This document shows positions 1 to 5,777 of a stretch of DNA of 7,534 bases, one piece after another (the stretch's first letter is position 1; each line of letters opens with the position of its first letter). Source of the DNA: Rhodonellum sp041748555 (GTDB lineage: Bacteria > Bacteroidota > Bacteroidia > Cytophagales > Cyclobacteriaceae); the NCBI GenBank assembly GCA_041748555.1, contig JBGTDA010000207.1, positions 1-7,534 on the forward strand. Direction: 5' to 3'. Under the pieces are notes generated by a model, which was given only the letters and a program-made list of their open reading frames with translations, made no database searches and was not told the DNA's origin. The position numbers were made by a program, and so were the translations under genes.

Positions 1-141
1 AGATTGGCCGTACTAAAATGGGACGAAAAGAAAAACCGAAAATAGTATCATATTTTACACCCCACCTGGCAGGTCTTTACCGGGAAGAGAGCGGATGAAT
101 GATCTGTGATTTGGTGATTGGTGGGTGAATAAATTTGAGCA

Positions 142-198
142 GATTCAAGAACCGGGAAACGGGTAGTACGAATCAGGAACCTGGAATCAGGAACGGGT
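142..198. repeat. Degenerate 14-bp-period repeat cluster
   Basis: Three similar 15-mers are visible: GATTCAAGAACCGGG at 142-156, GAATCAGGAACCTGG at 170-184 and GAATCAGGAACGGGT at 184-198. Their starts are 28 and 14 bp apart. The block between the first two (156-169) begins GAAACGGG and could be a more degraded unit, which would make four units in one 14-bp register. The consensus is about GAATCAGGAACCGG. No function is evident. Simple intergenic repeats of this kind can arise by slippage. Confidence 0.6.
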
Positions 199-312
199 AC
201 CAAAGAAAGTATAATCCAACTATTTAAGTTAAATCCAGGTCTCCTGTCTAAAGTCTTAAATTTTATGCCTTAAATTAATTTCAACCAGATTCTTTTTTAA
301 AAAGTTTAACTT

Positions 313-349
313 TTAATTTGCAGCTTTATTGATATCAGATAACTGCAAA
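313..349 (+). promoter_or_regulatory. Candidate operator/promoter of the helicase operon
   Basis: TTTGCAG (317-323) and its exact complement CTGCAAA (343-349) form an inverted repeat. The 19-bp spacer carries the palindrome TGATATCA (330-337) almost exactly at its centre. The right arm ends 12 bp before the ATG at 362. The left arm overlaps TTAATTTG (313-320), which matches the Bacteroidota -7 element TAnnTTTG except at one position. No good TTTG-type -33 element was found upstream. A regulator bound here would cover the promoter or the leader. No binding protein is known; the protein's own RelE-like N-terminus makes autoregulation conceivable but unproven. Confidence 0.3.
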
Positions 350-361
350 GTAAGATCATAA

Positions 362-3163
362 ATGGAAATCCTATATTACAACGACCTTGACTATTCCAAA
401 GTAAAAAAACAGTTTGAAAAAACGGTGGATTTTCTCCGTAAAGGCGACTATAAATCGGCGGAGATAAAAAAAATGCAGCCTACTTCCTACTACAGGGCCA
501 GACTCGATGGGGAAAACAGGCTGCTCTTTAAATTTGCATCATACGAAGGCAGGACCTTTATACTTTTACTTGAAGTTATCCTTAACCATGAATATGAGAA
601 ATCCCGTTTTTTGAGAGGTGCCGAGGTTGATGAAGGCAAAATCAGAACACTGCCATCAGAAAAGGAAATACAGAAGGAAGACATAACACCTCTTACCTAT
701 ATCAATTCCAAAACCACCAGCTTCAACCTGCTGGATAAAGCTATCTCTTTTGACGAGAGCCAGGAAGTGATTTTCCATAAGCGCCCTCCCGTGATCATAA
801 TCGGGTCTGCGGGTAGCGGCAAAACCGCGCTGACACTGGAAAAAATCAAGATGCTCAAAGGCAGGATTCTGTATATCACACTTTCCCCTTATCTCATTGA
901 AAATTCCGCGAAACTCTATTACTCCTTTGATTATGATAATGATAAACAGGAGGTGGAATTTCTCTCCTTTCATGATTTTATCCAGAGTATCCATGTTACG
1001 GAAGGAAAAGAAATAGATTATAAAACTTTTGAGAATTGGTATATCAGAATCCGCAATTCGACAAAAATCAAGGATCCCCATAAGCTTTATGAAGAATTCA
1101 AGGGAGTGCTCACAGGACTGAATATAGAAAAGGAATACCTGGACAGACAGGATTATGAAGAACTCGGGGTAAAGCAATCCGTGTTTTTATCAGGTGAAAG
1201 AGCGGAGGTTTATACCCTTTTTGAAAAATACCTACAGTTTCTGAAAGAAAGCAAATTGTACGACATCAATATAATTTCACACAAATGGCTGCCACTGGTA
1301 AAGCCCACCTATGATTTTATCATTGTGGATGAAGTACAGGACATTACCACAGTGCAGCTGCACCTTATATTGAAATCCCTGAAAAAAACCGAAAATTTTA
1401 TCCTCTGCGGGGATTCCAATCAGATCGTACATCCGAATTTCTTCTCCTGGTCGAGCGTAAAGACCTATCTGTATAAAAGTGACCTGAAGGGCAGGGAAAT
1501 CAACATCCTTAAAACAAATTACCGGAATGCCCCATCCGTAACTGCCCTGGCCAACAAACTGCTGAAAATCAAAACCAGCAGGTTTGGTGCCATTGACAAA
1601 GAAAGTACTTATCTGGTCAACTCCATAAGCCAAAGGGACGGAGAGGTGGTTTTTTTGCAAAGCAATGACAAAATAAAAGCAGAGCTGAACCAGAATACAA
1701 AAGGTTCTACAAAGTTTGCCGTCATTGTGATGCGGAATGAGGACAAGGCCGAAGCCAGAAAAATATTTAAAACCCCCTTACTGTTTTCCATCCATGAAGC
1801 CAAGGGACTGGAGTACGACAACATTATCCTGGTTAATTTTATCAGCGATTACCATAAGGAATTCAGGGATATTACCCTGGGAGTAGATCCTGCTGAAATC
1901 AACGATGATCCTGAGATCAATTTTTCCCGTGGGAAAGACAAAACCGATAAGTCCCTTGATGTCTATAAATTTTATATCAACTCACTTTATGTGGCCATCA
2001 CGCGGGCCGTTGAAAACCTGTATCTGCTGGAATCATCTCCCAAACATGAAATCCTAAAACTGCTCAGCCTTGTAGAGACAAAGGATAAGGTGGGTATCAA
2101 AGAACAAAAATCTTCCCTGGAAGACTGGACGAAAGAAGCCAACAAACTGGAAAAGCAGGGCAAATCGGAACAGGCGAATGAGATCCGCCAAAGTATGCTT
2201 AAAATACAGCCAACGCCTTGGAAGCCTCTTCTCAAAGAGAACCTGCAGAAACTAAAAGCAGAAGCCTTGGATCCTGATAACTACAACAAAAAGGCTAAAG
2301 ACCTGCTTTTTGATTATGCACTGGTTTACAACGATGAAGATGCCATTCATCAGCTGGCAGTGCATAAATATAAACGTGCGGAAAATCCGGATTATGAAAG
2401 AAATTCACTTTTCCGAAAATATTATGCCCATTATAAATCCGATAATATCAAAACGCTGACAGTAAATATCAATAAGTACGGTATAAACTACAGAGACCAG
2501 TTCAACCTTACCCCCTTGCTGGCGGCGGTATATTCGGGTTCTGTGAAAATGATCAGATTTTTGCAGGAAAACGGTGCGGACAGAACTGTGATGGACAATG
2601 ACGGCAAGAATGCGTTACAGGTGGCTTTGAACAAATCCTATTTTTCAAGTAATTATGCCGGAAATGAACTGGGTAGCATCTACAGGCACATCATCACAGA
2701 CAGTATTAAAGTAAAAGTGGAGGACAGGTTGATCAAAATTGACAACCATAAAATCGAGTATTTCCTGCTCAATTATATGGTCGCTTTACAAAGTGTGTTG
2801 ATTAAAGACAAAAAAATGGCGCCAGGGGTCAAGATGGCGGACTTTTTACAGACTATCCAAAACTATCCGGAATCTGTACTTCCCTATTACAGAAAACAAC
2901 GTGCCTATTTAAACCAGGCGATCGCCAGAAATGAAGTGGATGCCAAAGAAGAGATCAGCAAGAAATTGTTCTTAAGGGTAGCCAGGGGATTTTATGTACT
3001 GAATCCCGAGTTGGAGATTCTGATAAAGGAGGATTGGGTGAATGCATATGATATGATGGGAGCCGAAAAAGCAGAGAAGTTCGACCAGGAAGAATATTTT
3101 CGTCTTAAGCGGGAAGAGATGTTCAGAGAATTTCCTCATTTCAGGGAAATGATGGGGAAATAA
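362..3163 (+). CDS. RelE-like / UvrD-type SF1 helicase / ankyrin fusion protein
   Basis: A 933-residue multidomain protein. Residues 1 to about 85 resemble a RelE/ParE-type toxin fold: a helical start, then the strand pattern YRARL, RLLFKF, ILLLEV, and the tail NHEYEKSRFLRG. An SF1A helicase core follows: Walker A GSAGSGKT (148-155), Walker B IVDEVQD (321-327), motif III GDSNQ (350-354), motif IV NYRN (386-389), motif V HEAKGLEYD (478-486) and motif VI YVAITRA (543-549). All key residues are present, so ATPase and translocase activity is expected. Residues about 584-690 are helical with a TPR-like start. Residues about 706-760 carry one good and one partial ankyrin repeat. Residues 780-933 are helical and unrecognised. 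No signal peptide or membrane segment is seen, so it should be cytoplasmic. The ATG at 362 sits directly at the start of the RelE-like segment, with an A-rich leader and no Shine-Dalgarno. Known relatives by architecture are the UvrD/Rep helicases. The actual role is inferred to be defence or nucleic-acid stress. Confidence 0.85.
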   Translation: MEILYYNDLDYSKVKKQFEKTVDFLRKGDYKSAEIKKMQPTSYYRARLDGENRLLFKFASYEGRTFILLLEVILNHEYEKSRFLRGAEVDEGKIRTLPSEKEIQKEDITPLTYINSKTTSFNLLDKAISFDESQEVIFHKRPPVIIIGSAGSGKTALTLEKIKMLKGRILYITLSPYLIENSAKLYYSFDYDNDKQEVEFLSFHDFIQSIHVTEGKEIDYKTFENWYIRIRNSTKIKDPHKLYEEFKGVLTGLNIEKEYLDRQDYEELGVKQSVFLSGERAEVYTLFEKYLQFLKESKLYDINIISHKWLPLVKPTYDFIIVDEVQDITTVQLHLILKSLKKTENFILCGDSNQIVHPNFFSWSSVKTYLYKSDLKGREINILKTNYRNAPSVTALANKLLKIKTSRFGAIDKESTYLVNSISQRDGEVVFLQSNDKIKAELNQNTKGSTKFAVIVMRNEDKAEARKIFKTPLLFSIHEAKGLEYDNIILVNFISDYHKEFRDITLGVDPAEINDDPEINFSRGKDKTDKSLDVYKFYINSLYVAITRAVENLYLLESSPKHEILKLLSLVETKDKVGIKEQKSSLEDWTKEANKLEKQGKSEQANEIRQSMLKIQPTPWKPLLKENLQKLKAEALDPDNYNKKAKDLLFDYALVYNDEDAIHQLAVHKYKRAENPDYERNSLFRKYYAHYKSDNIKTLTVNINKYGINYRDQFNLTPLLAAVYSGSVKMIRFLQENGADRTVMDNDGKNALQVALNKSYFSSNYAGNELGSIYRHIITDSIKVKVEDRLIKIDNHKIEYFLLNYMVALQSVLIKDKKMAPGVKMADFLQTIQNYPESVLPYYRKQRAYLNQAIARNEVDAKEEISKKLFLRVARGFYVLNPELEILIKEDWVNAYDMMGAEKAEKFDQEEYFRLKREEMFREFPHFREMMGK

Positions 3164-3166
3164 TAT

Positions 3167-3174
3167 TTAATTTG
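3167..3174 (+). promoter_or_regulatory. TTAATTTG element before the second gene
   Basis: The 8-mer TTAATTTG lies in the 48-bp gap between the two large genes, 37 bp before the second ATG. The same 8-mer (within TTTAATTTG) lies at 313-320, 41 bp before the first ATG. It is one base off the Bacteroidota -7 box TAnnTTTG. It may be an internal promoter element, but no -33 box is visible and such A/T-rich 8-mers can occur by chance. The gap itself has no terminator-like hairpin, so co-transcription from upstream remains likely. Confidence 0.2.
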
Positions 3175-3211
3175 GTCTGATAAAATCATTGCTTATATAA
3201 ATACCAAAACA

Positions 3212-4597
3212 ATGAAATGGAAAGATTTATCGGATATAATAACAACTGATGAAAAGCTTCTGTTTTTAGAGGAACTGCTTGAAAAAAATGAATCTGTAAG
3301 GGCCCAATTCCTGGCCCGTTTCAAGCGGGAATCGAAGGATGATCCATCATTAACCAAAGAGTCACTACTCCATTTCTTTGAAGAAGGAAAATCAGGGATT
3401 CTTCAGGAGTTGGAAGCACTCGATTTAGTGGATATTGACTGGGAATATTACGTTCCCCGACATAGCGGCTATATTCCGGATTACGAGGCGCAAACACATA
3501 TGGCCGAAGACATGGTAATGGAAGTTCTAAGCAATCCCGGAGAAGAAATAATAAGTTGTATCAGGCAGGGTAATGTTGCAGAAGGAGCTATGCTTTTCGT
3601 AGCAGTTTATCAGGCCTGTACAGAAGCCTGTTATGAAGAAAATTATGCTTTCGATGATACGGAGGCCGAATTTCTGGATCTTTTTCAGCCTGTTTATGAA
3701 AATATGCTTCTTGAGATCAAGTCTGTCATTACCAACCATGACCAAATTCTGCTGTTTTTTGATGCGTTGTTTACCCAGTATTCCGGATTTGGCGAGGACT
3801 TGAAATATTTCGAGCCATTGTTAAAAACACTGATCCAGGATGAGAAACTGGCCGGTGAAGTGAAGGAGTTGATGATCCAATATCAAATCGAAGAGGAATT
3901 TTTACCACAGCTTGTCCTCATGATCCATGGACTTATGGGAAACCGGGAAAATTGGCTTGATCACGCCAAAACATATTATAGGAAAGATAAGGAACTTGCC
4001 GAAAAATTAATGGCCTATTATCTTGAACAGGACAGAGATTTATTCCTGGGCATTGCGGAAGAAGTCTTTATTACCTACAAATATACATTTGACCGGTTTA
4101 TTCTTGAGAACCTGGATGTAAAAGTTGACAGGGAGTTTTATAAAACTGTGTTAAGCAGAATTACAGCCTCTAATGAGGATATAAAAGATTATACAATCTT
4201 GAAAGAATTATTGACTCCGGAAGAAAAGGAGGTTTTTTTTGCAGGGATCTGGAACAAGGTTTTTCTGATGAAAATCTTTGAGGTGGAAAAAAGTTACGAA
4301 AGAATCCTTCAAATGGTCCATTCCGATCCGGATTCATGGGATTTTAATGAAATCATCCGTCCTATCCTCGGTATTTATCCAAAGGAATGTTTGGAGGTTT
4401 TACAGCATAAAATCCACCAATCGCTGGAAAAGGAGCGGGGCAGAAGCAGCTACCAAAGGATTGTAAGCTGGATCGTTTTGCACCAGAAAATCCCCGGTGC
4501 CTCTGAAAAAACCAGTGAAATCATCCGGATGGCTTATCATTACAAACCCAATCTTCCGGCATTGAAAGATGAAATGAGAAGGGCCGGGTTGGGTTAA
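3212..4597 (+). CDS. Helical-repeat protein of unknown function, helicase partner
   Basis: A 461-residue, acidic, almost wholly alpha-helical protein with no signal peptide or membrane segment. I do not recognise a catalytic domain. The second half (about 235-461) reads as consecutive helical hairpins of TPR/HEAT character, for example ENWLDHAKTYY (246-256), ELAEKLMAYYLEQDRDLF (261-278) and FDRFILENLD (293-302). The end, KPNLPALKDEMRRAGL (445-460), resembles the helical C-terminal region of bacterial SWIM-zinc-finger proteins. No SWIM finger (CxC...CxH) is present; the only cysteines are scattered, at 116, 136, 140 and 393. The N-terminus (1-40) is amphipathic helix and may be an interaction segment. 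It lies 48 bp after the helicase gene on the same strand, with no terminator between, so it is probably co-transcribed. I infer a scaffold, adaptor or inhibitor role for the helicase protein. The ATG at 3212 is preceded by an A-rich leader without Shine-Dalgarno. Confidence 0.7.
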   Translation: MKWKDLSDIITTDEKLLFLEELLEKNESVRAQFLARFKRESKDDPSLTKESLLHFFEEGKSGILQELEALDLVDIDWEYYVPRHSGYIPDYEAQTHMAEDMVMEVLSNPGEEIISCIRQGNVAEGAMLFVAVYQACTEACYEENYAFDDTEAEFLDLFQPVYENMLLEIKSVITNHDQILLFFDALFTQYSGFGEDLKYFEPLLKTLIQDEKLAGEVKELMIQYQIEEEFLPQLVLMIHGLMGNRENWLDHAKTYYRKDKELAEKLMAYYLEQDRDLFLGIAEEVFITYKYTFDRFILENLDVKVDREFYKTVLSRITASNEDIKDYTILKELLTPEEKEVFFAGIWNKVFLMKIFEVEKSYERILQMVHSDPDSWDFNEIIRPILGIYPKECLEVLQHKIHQSLEKERGRSSYQRIVSWIVLHQKIPGASEKTSEIIRMAYHYKPNLPALKDEMRRAGLG

Positions 4598-4760
4598 GGG
4601 TGAAGTCCATATTTTCCTGATGGATAAAAATTTATGGTACAAATTAGAATTTACATTCCTAATTTGTACCATATCATTGAAGGAGAATTGTCAAATCCCA
4701 TAAGAAACCGAGCATGAGATCAATCTCACACACCGGGATGATTATAACAGCGAGGTTCCA
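4598..4760. other. Non-coding stretch after the helicase operon
   Basis: This begins the roughly 550-bp region without an intact gene. The only strong structure is the inverted repeat at 4633-4673. No reading frame here resembles the P-loop half of an AAA/DUF4143 ATPase, so if the wreck downstream once had its N-terminal half here, that half has been deleted or is beyond recognition by eye. Confidence 0.5.
4633..4673. repeat. Perfect 15-bp inverted repeat
   Basis: The left arm TATGGTACAAATTAG (4633-4647) is matched without error by CTAATTTGTACCATA (4659-4673), around an 11-nt loop. It starts 35 bp after the stop of the second large gene. On the plus strand no T-run follows. On the minus strand the hairpin is followed by AAATTTTTATCC, a modest T-run. 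It could therefore be a weak terminator, an operator of the broken ATPase gene that follows, or a scar or end of a small mobile element. The long arms and low G/C favour a protein-binding site over a classical terminator. Confidence 0.65.
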
Positions 4761-4795
4761 TATGGCAACTGAAAAACAATTATATACACATGAGA

Positions 4796-5084
4796 TATTA
4801 TGGCACGGGTCAAGTGTGCAGTTTACAGGGAAAAATGGATGAAAGGAATTGGACAATCATTGATTAAAAGGACCACTTTTTGAAAACACGGTCATTTCCG
4901 ATTGTGCAAAGGAATACTTTAACAGGAGTCAAAAACTGTCCATTTATTTTGGAGGGACAACAAAGGTTTGGAAATAGATCTTGTAATAGCCGAAGATTTA
5001 TGTGCAATTGCGAATTTATAACAATTTGTGGCGGGTGGTATACAACGCGTTCCCCAGTCTAAGCGGTTGAGAAGCCGCAACTGA
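4796..5084 (+). pseudogene. Remnant of AAA family ATPase, DUF4143 C-terminal half
   Basis: The conserved C-terminal landmarks of the AAA/DUF4143 ATPase family can be read, but in shifting frames. One frame at 4796-4831 gives YYGTGQVCSLQG, a possible relic of the family's YFYDTGLxCxLLGI. A second frame at 4849-4950 gives LDNH-stop-LKGPLFENTVISD, followed by EYFNRSQKLSIYF, matching the family's NHPLxGxLFENFVIxEL and NLYFWRD landmarks. One base is missing in the T4 run at 4947-4950: restoring it continues into WRDNKGLEIDLVIAED (from 4951), the family's FWRDxxGxEIDLVI. A TAA follows at 5019-5021. The next codons, to a TGA at 5082-5084, read VAGGIQRVPQS and may be the degraded YGG...Q.R tail. The P-loop N-terminal half and the usual IEIK segment are missing. 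The gene is therefore dead. The DUF4143 identity is firm for 4864-5018; the flanks are tentative. Confidence 0.7.
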
Positions 5085-5109
5085 TATAGGGGAATTTTTT
5101 GTATATTTG
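5081..5109 (+). promoter_or_regulatory. Candidate promoter of the DUF433/DUF5615 pair
   Basis: TATATTTG (5102-5109) is an exact match to the Bacteroidota -7 consensus TAnnTTTG. The expected -33 position, about 19 bp upstream, holds only CTG (5081-5083), a poor match to TTG. Transcription would begin near 5115, leaving about 35 nt before the ATG at 5151. The position right before the antitoxin and right after the ATPase wreck fits an independent promoter for the TA pair. Confidence 0.4.
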
Positions 5110-5150
5110 AAAATGGTTTAAGAGTACAGCATGTGAAATTAATTTAAATA

Positions 5151-5209
5151 ATGAAGATGACGTCAGACCAAAAAAACTTTTAGAAAGAATAACCATCAAG
5201 CCCGGCTTA
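5151..5209 (+). pseudogene. Frameshifted 5' end of the DUF433 antitoxin gene
   Basis: An ATG at 5151 (second ATG at 5157) opens a frame reading MKMTSDQKNF and then TAG at 5181-5183. The frame needed for the antitoxin is entered inside the A7 run at 5170-5176. With one extra A, the reading becomes MKMTSDQKKLLERITIKPGL and runs straight into the MGGRPTIRG that starts at 5210. The restored N-terminus matches the family's usual LLERITIxPxxMGGxPxIRG. So the original start was almost certainly 5151, and one A has been lost, or was miscalled in sequencing, or is made good by slippage on the homopolymer. Confidence 0.65.
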
Positions 5210-5398
5210 ATGGGGGGAAGGCCTACTATTAGAGGTTTAAGGTTCCCGGTTGGGGACATATTGGAATTACTGTCCAGTGGGCTTTCTGAAACGGAGGTTT
5301 TAGATGAACATCCTGTTCTCGAAAAAGAGGACATCAAAGCGGCCCTGCTATACGCATCTCTAAGGCTCAAAAACACTGTGACAATCCATGCAGCCTGA
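5210..5398 (+). CDS. DUF433 family antitoxin (N-terminus lost by frameshift)
   Basis: The open frame from the ATG at 5210 gives 62 residues: GGRPTIRGLRFPV at 2-14, the DUF433 signature, and GLSETEVLDEHPVLEKEDI at 24-42, followed by AALLYA, the typical helix-turn-helix-like body. DUF433 proteins are usually about 70-80 residues and are small antitoxins encoded before PIN-like toxins. They neutralise the toxin and probably bind their own promoter. This copy lacks the LLERITIxP strand because the 5' part is out of frame (see 5151-5209). A protein starting at 5210 might fold poorly and be a weak antitoxin. No in-frame ATG, GTG or TTG lies upstream within the open frame. The stop overlaps the toxin start by 11 bp, so the two are translationally coupled. 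Family assignment is firm; functionality is doubtful. Confidence 0.8.
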   Translation: MGGRPTIRGLRFPVGDILELLSSGLSETEVLDEHPVLEKEDIKAALLYASLRLKNTVTIHAA

Positions 5399-5693
5399 TT
5401 GGGAAATCTGGCTGGACACCAATATTTCTCCCGCTATTGCCAAATGGATGTCCGAGTTCACAGGAGATACAGTTAAGTCCGCCTATCTGCTTTCCCTTCA
5501 AAGGGACAGTGACTTGACAGTTTATAAGAAAGCCAAAAAAAATGGTGATGTAATTATAGTTTCTAAGGATTCCGATTTCTCAGAGATTATAAACAGACTA
5601 GGATCCCCTCCGAAGTTGATCAATATAAAAATTGGAAATTGTAGCAACAATTGGATAACGGAGCAATGTAATTTCTTTGTTCAAATCCATTGA
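5388..5693 (+). CDS. DUF5615 family PIN-like toxin
   Basis: A 101-residue protein with the DUF5615/Mut7-C-like PIN pattern: EIWLDTNISPAIAKW (6-20, first acidic residue D10), SKDSDF (59-64, D61 and D63), and GSPPKLINIKIGNCSNN (72-88, the typical PPxxIxIxxGN(C/T)SN end of the core). By family, it is a probable metal-dependent ribonuclease toxin paired with the DUF433 antitoxin immediately upstream; the ATG at 5388 overlaps that gene by 11 bp. After GNCSNN the sequence becomes unlike the family, and the length is short against the usual 110-120. The +1 frame from 5662 stays open to a TAA at 5731-5733 and reads NVISLFKSIEG, then YYCKIL, which looks like a proper C-terminal helix and strand. A frameshift near 5650-5661 is therefore suspected. 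Core acidic residues are present, so a shortened toxin could still be active. Confidence 0.82.
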   Translation: MQPDWEIWLDTNISPAIAKWMSEFTGDTVKSAYLLSLQRDSDLTVYKKAKKNGDVIIVSKDSDFSEIINRLGSPPKLINIKIGNCSNNWITEQCNFFVQIH

Positions 5694-5707
5694 AGGTTGT
5701 CCTGAAT

Positions 5708-5752
5708 ATTATTGTAAAATTTTAATACAATAATCGGATTATTTCCGATTAT
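5708..5752 (+). promoter_or_regulatory. Two overlapping inverted repeats, candidate AbiEi operator
   Basis: Inverted repeat A has arms ATTATTGTA (5708-5716) and TACAATAAT (5726-5734). Inverted repeat B has arms ATAATCGGA (5730-5738) and TCCGATTAT (5744-5752). They share positions 5730-5734. B ends 25 bp before the AbiEi ATG. AbiEi-type antitoxins are known to repress their own operon by binding inverted repeats in the promoter, which fits this placement. A weak -7-like TATATTAC (5760-5767) lies just downstream, so bound repressor would block the promoter. B could instead be a small hairpin in the leader, or part of a terminator of the upstream pair; no T-run follows it. Confidence 0.5.
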
Positions 5753-5777
5753 AAGATGAATATATTACATTCGTTTC

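Larger units (their letters stand above)
1..361. other. Upstream intergenic region, no supported gene
   Basis: I see no convincing gene here. Two plus-strand frames are open from the left edge: frame 1 ends at a TAG at about 43-45, and frame 3 stays open to a TGA at about 93-95. Either could be the last codons of an upstream gene, but neither tail resembles a family I know. The rest is non-coding: a short-period repeat cluster at 142-198, an A/T-rich stretch at about 220-320, and a dyad directly before the first large gene (317-349). No tRNA, rRNA or strong terminator was seen. Confidence 0.5.

Noticed and set aside
1..95. Plus-strand open frame from the left edge as a partial gene
   Set aside because: Two frames are open for short distances, neither with recognisable similarity; the choice cannot be made without upstream sequence.
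656..1177. Long open frame on the minus strand opposite the helicase (173 codons)
   Set aside because: It lies wholly within the helicase core, which has continuous conserved motifs on the plus strand; the minus-strand translation resembles nothing and has no start signals.
4762..4839. Small ORF beginning MATEKQLYTHE
   Set aside because: Only 25 codons, no family recognised, and it ends just before, and in the same frame as, the ATPase wreck, so it is more simply part of the decayed region.
4880..5062. Plus-strand 60-codon frame starting with TTG
   Set aside because: It is out of frame with the DUF4143 landmarks it overlaps, and its cysteine- and arginine-rich translation is characteristic of a shadow frame.
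5063..5100. GCGGTT/AGCCGC hairpin with a GAGA loop, followed by T6, as a terminator
   Set aside because: The stem is only six pairs including a wobble, and the T-run begins 16 nt after it, too far for an intrinsic terminator.
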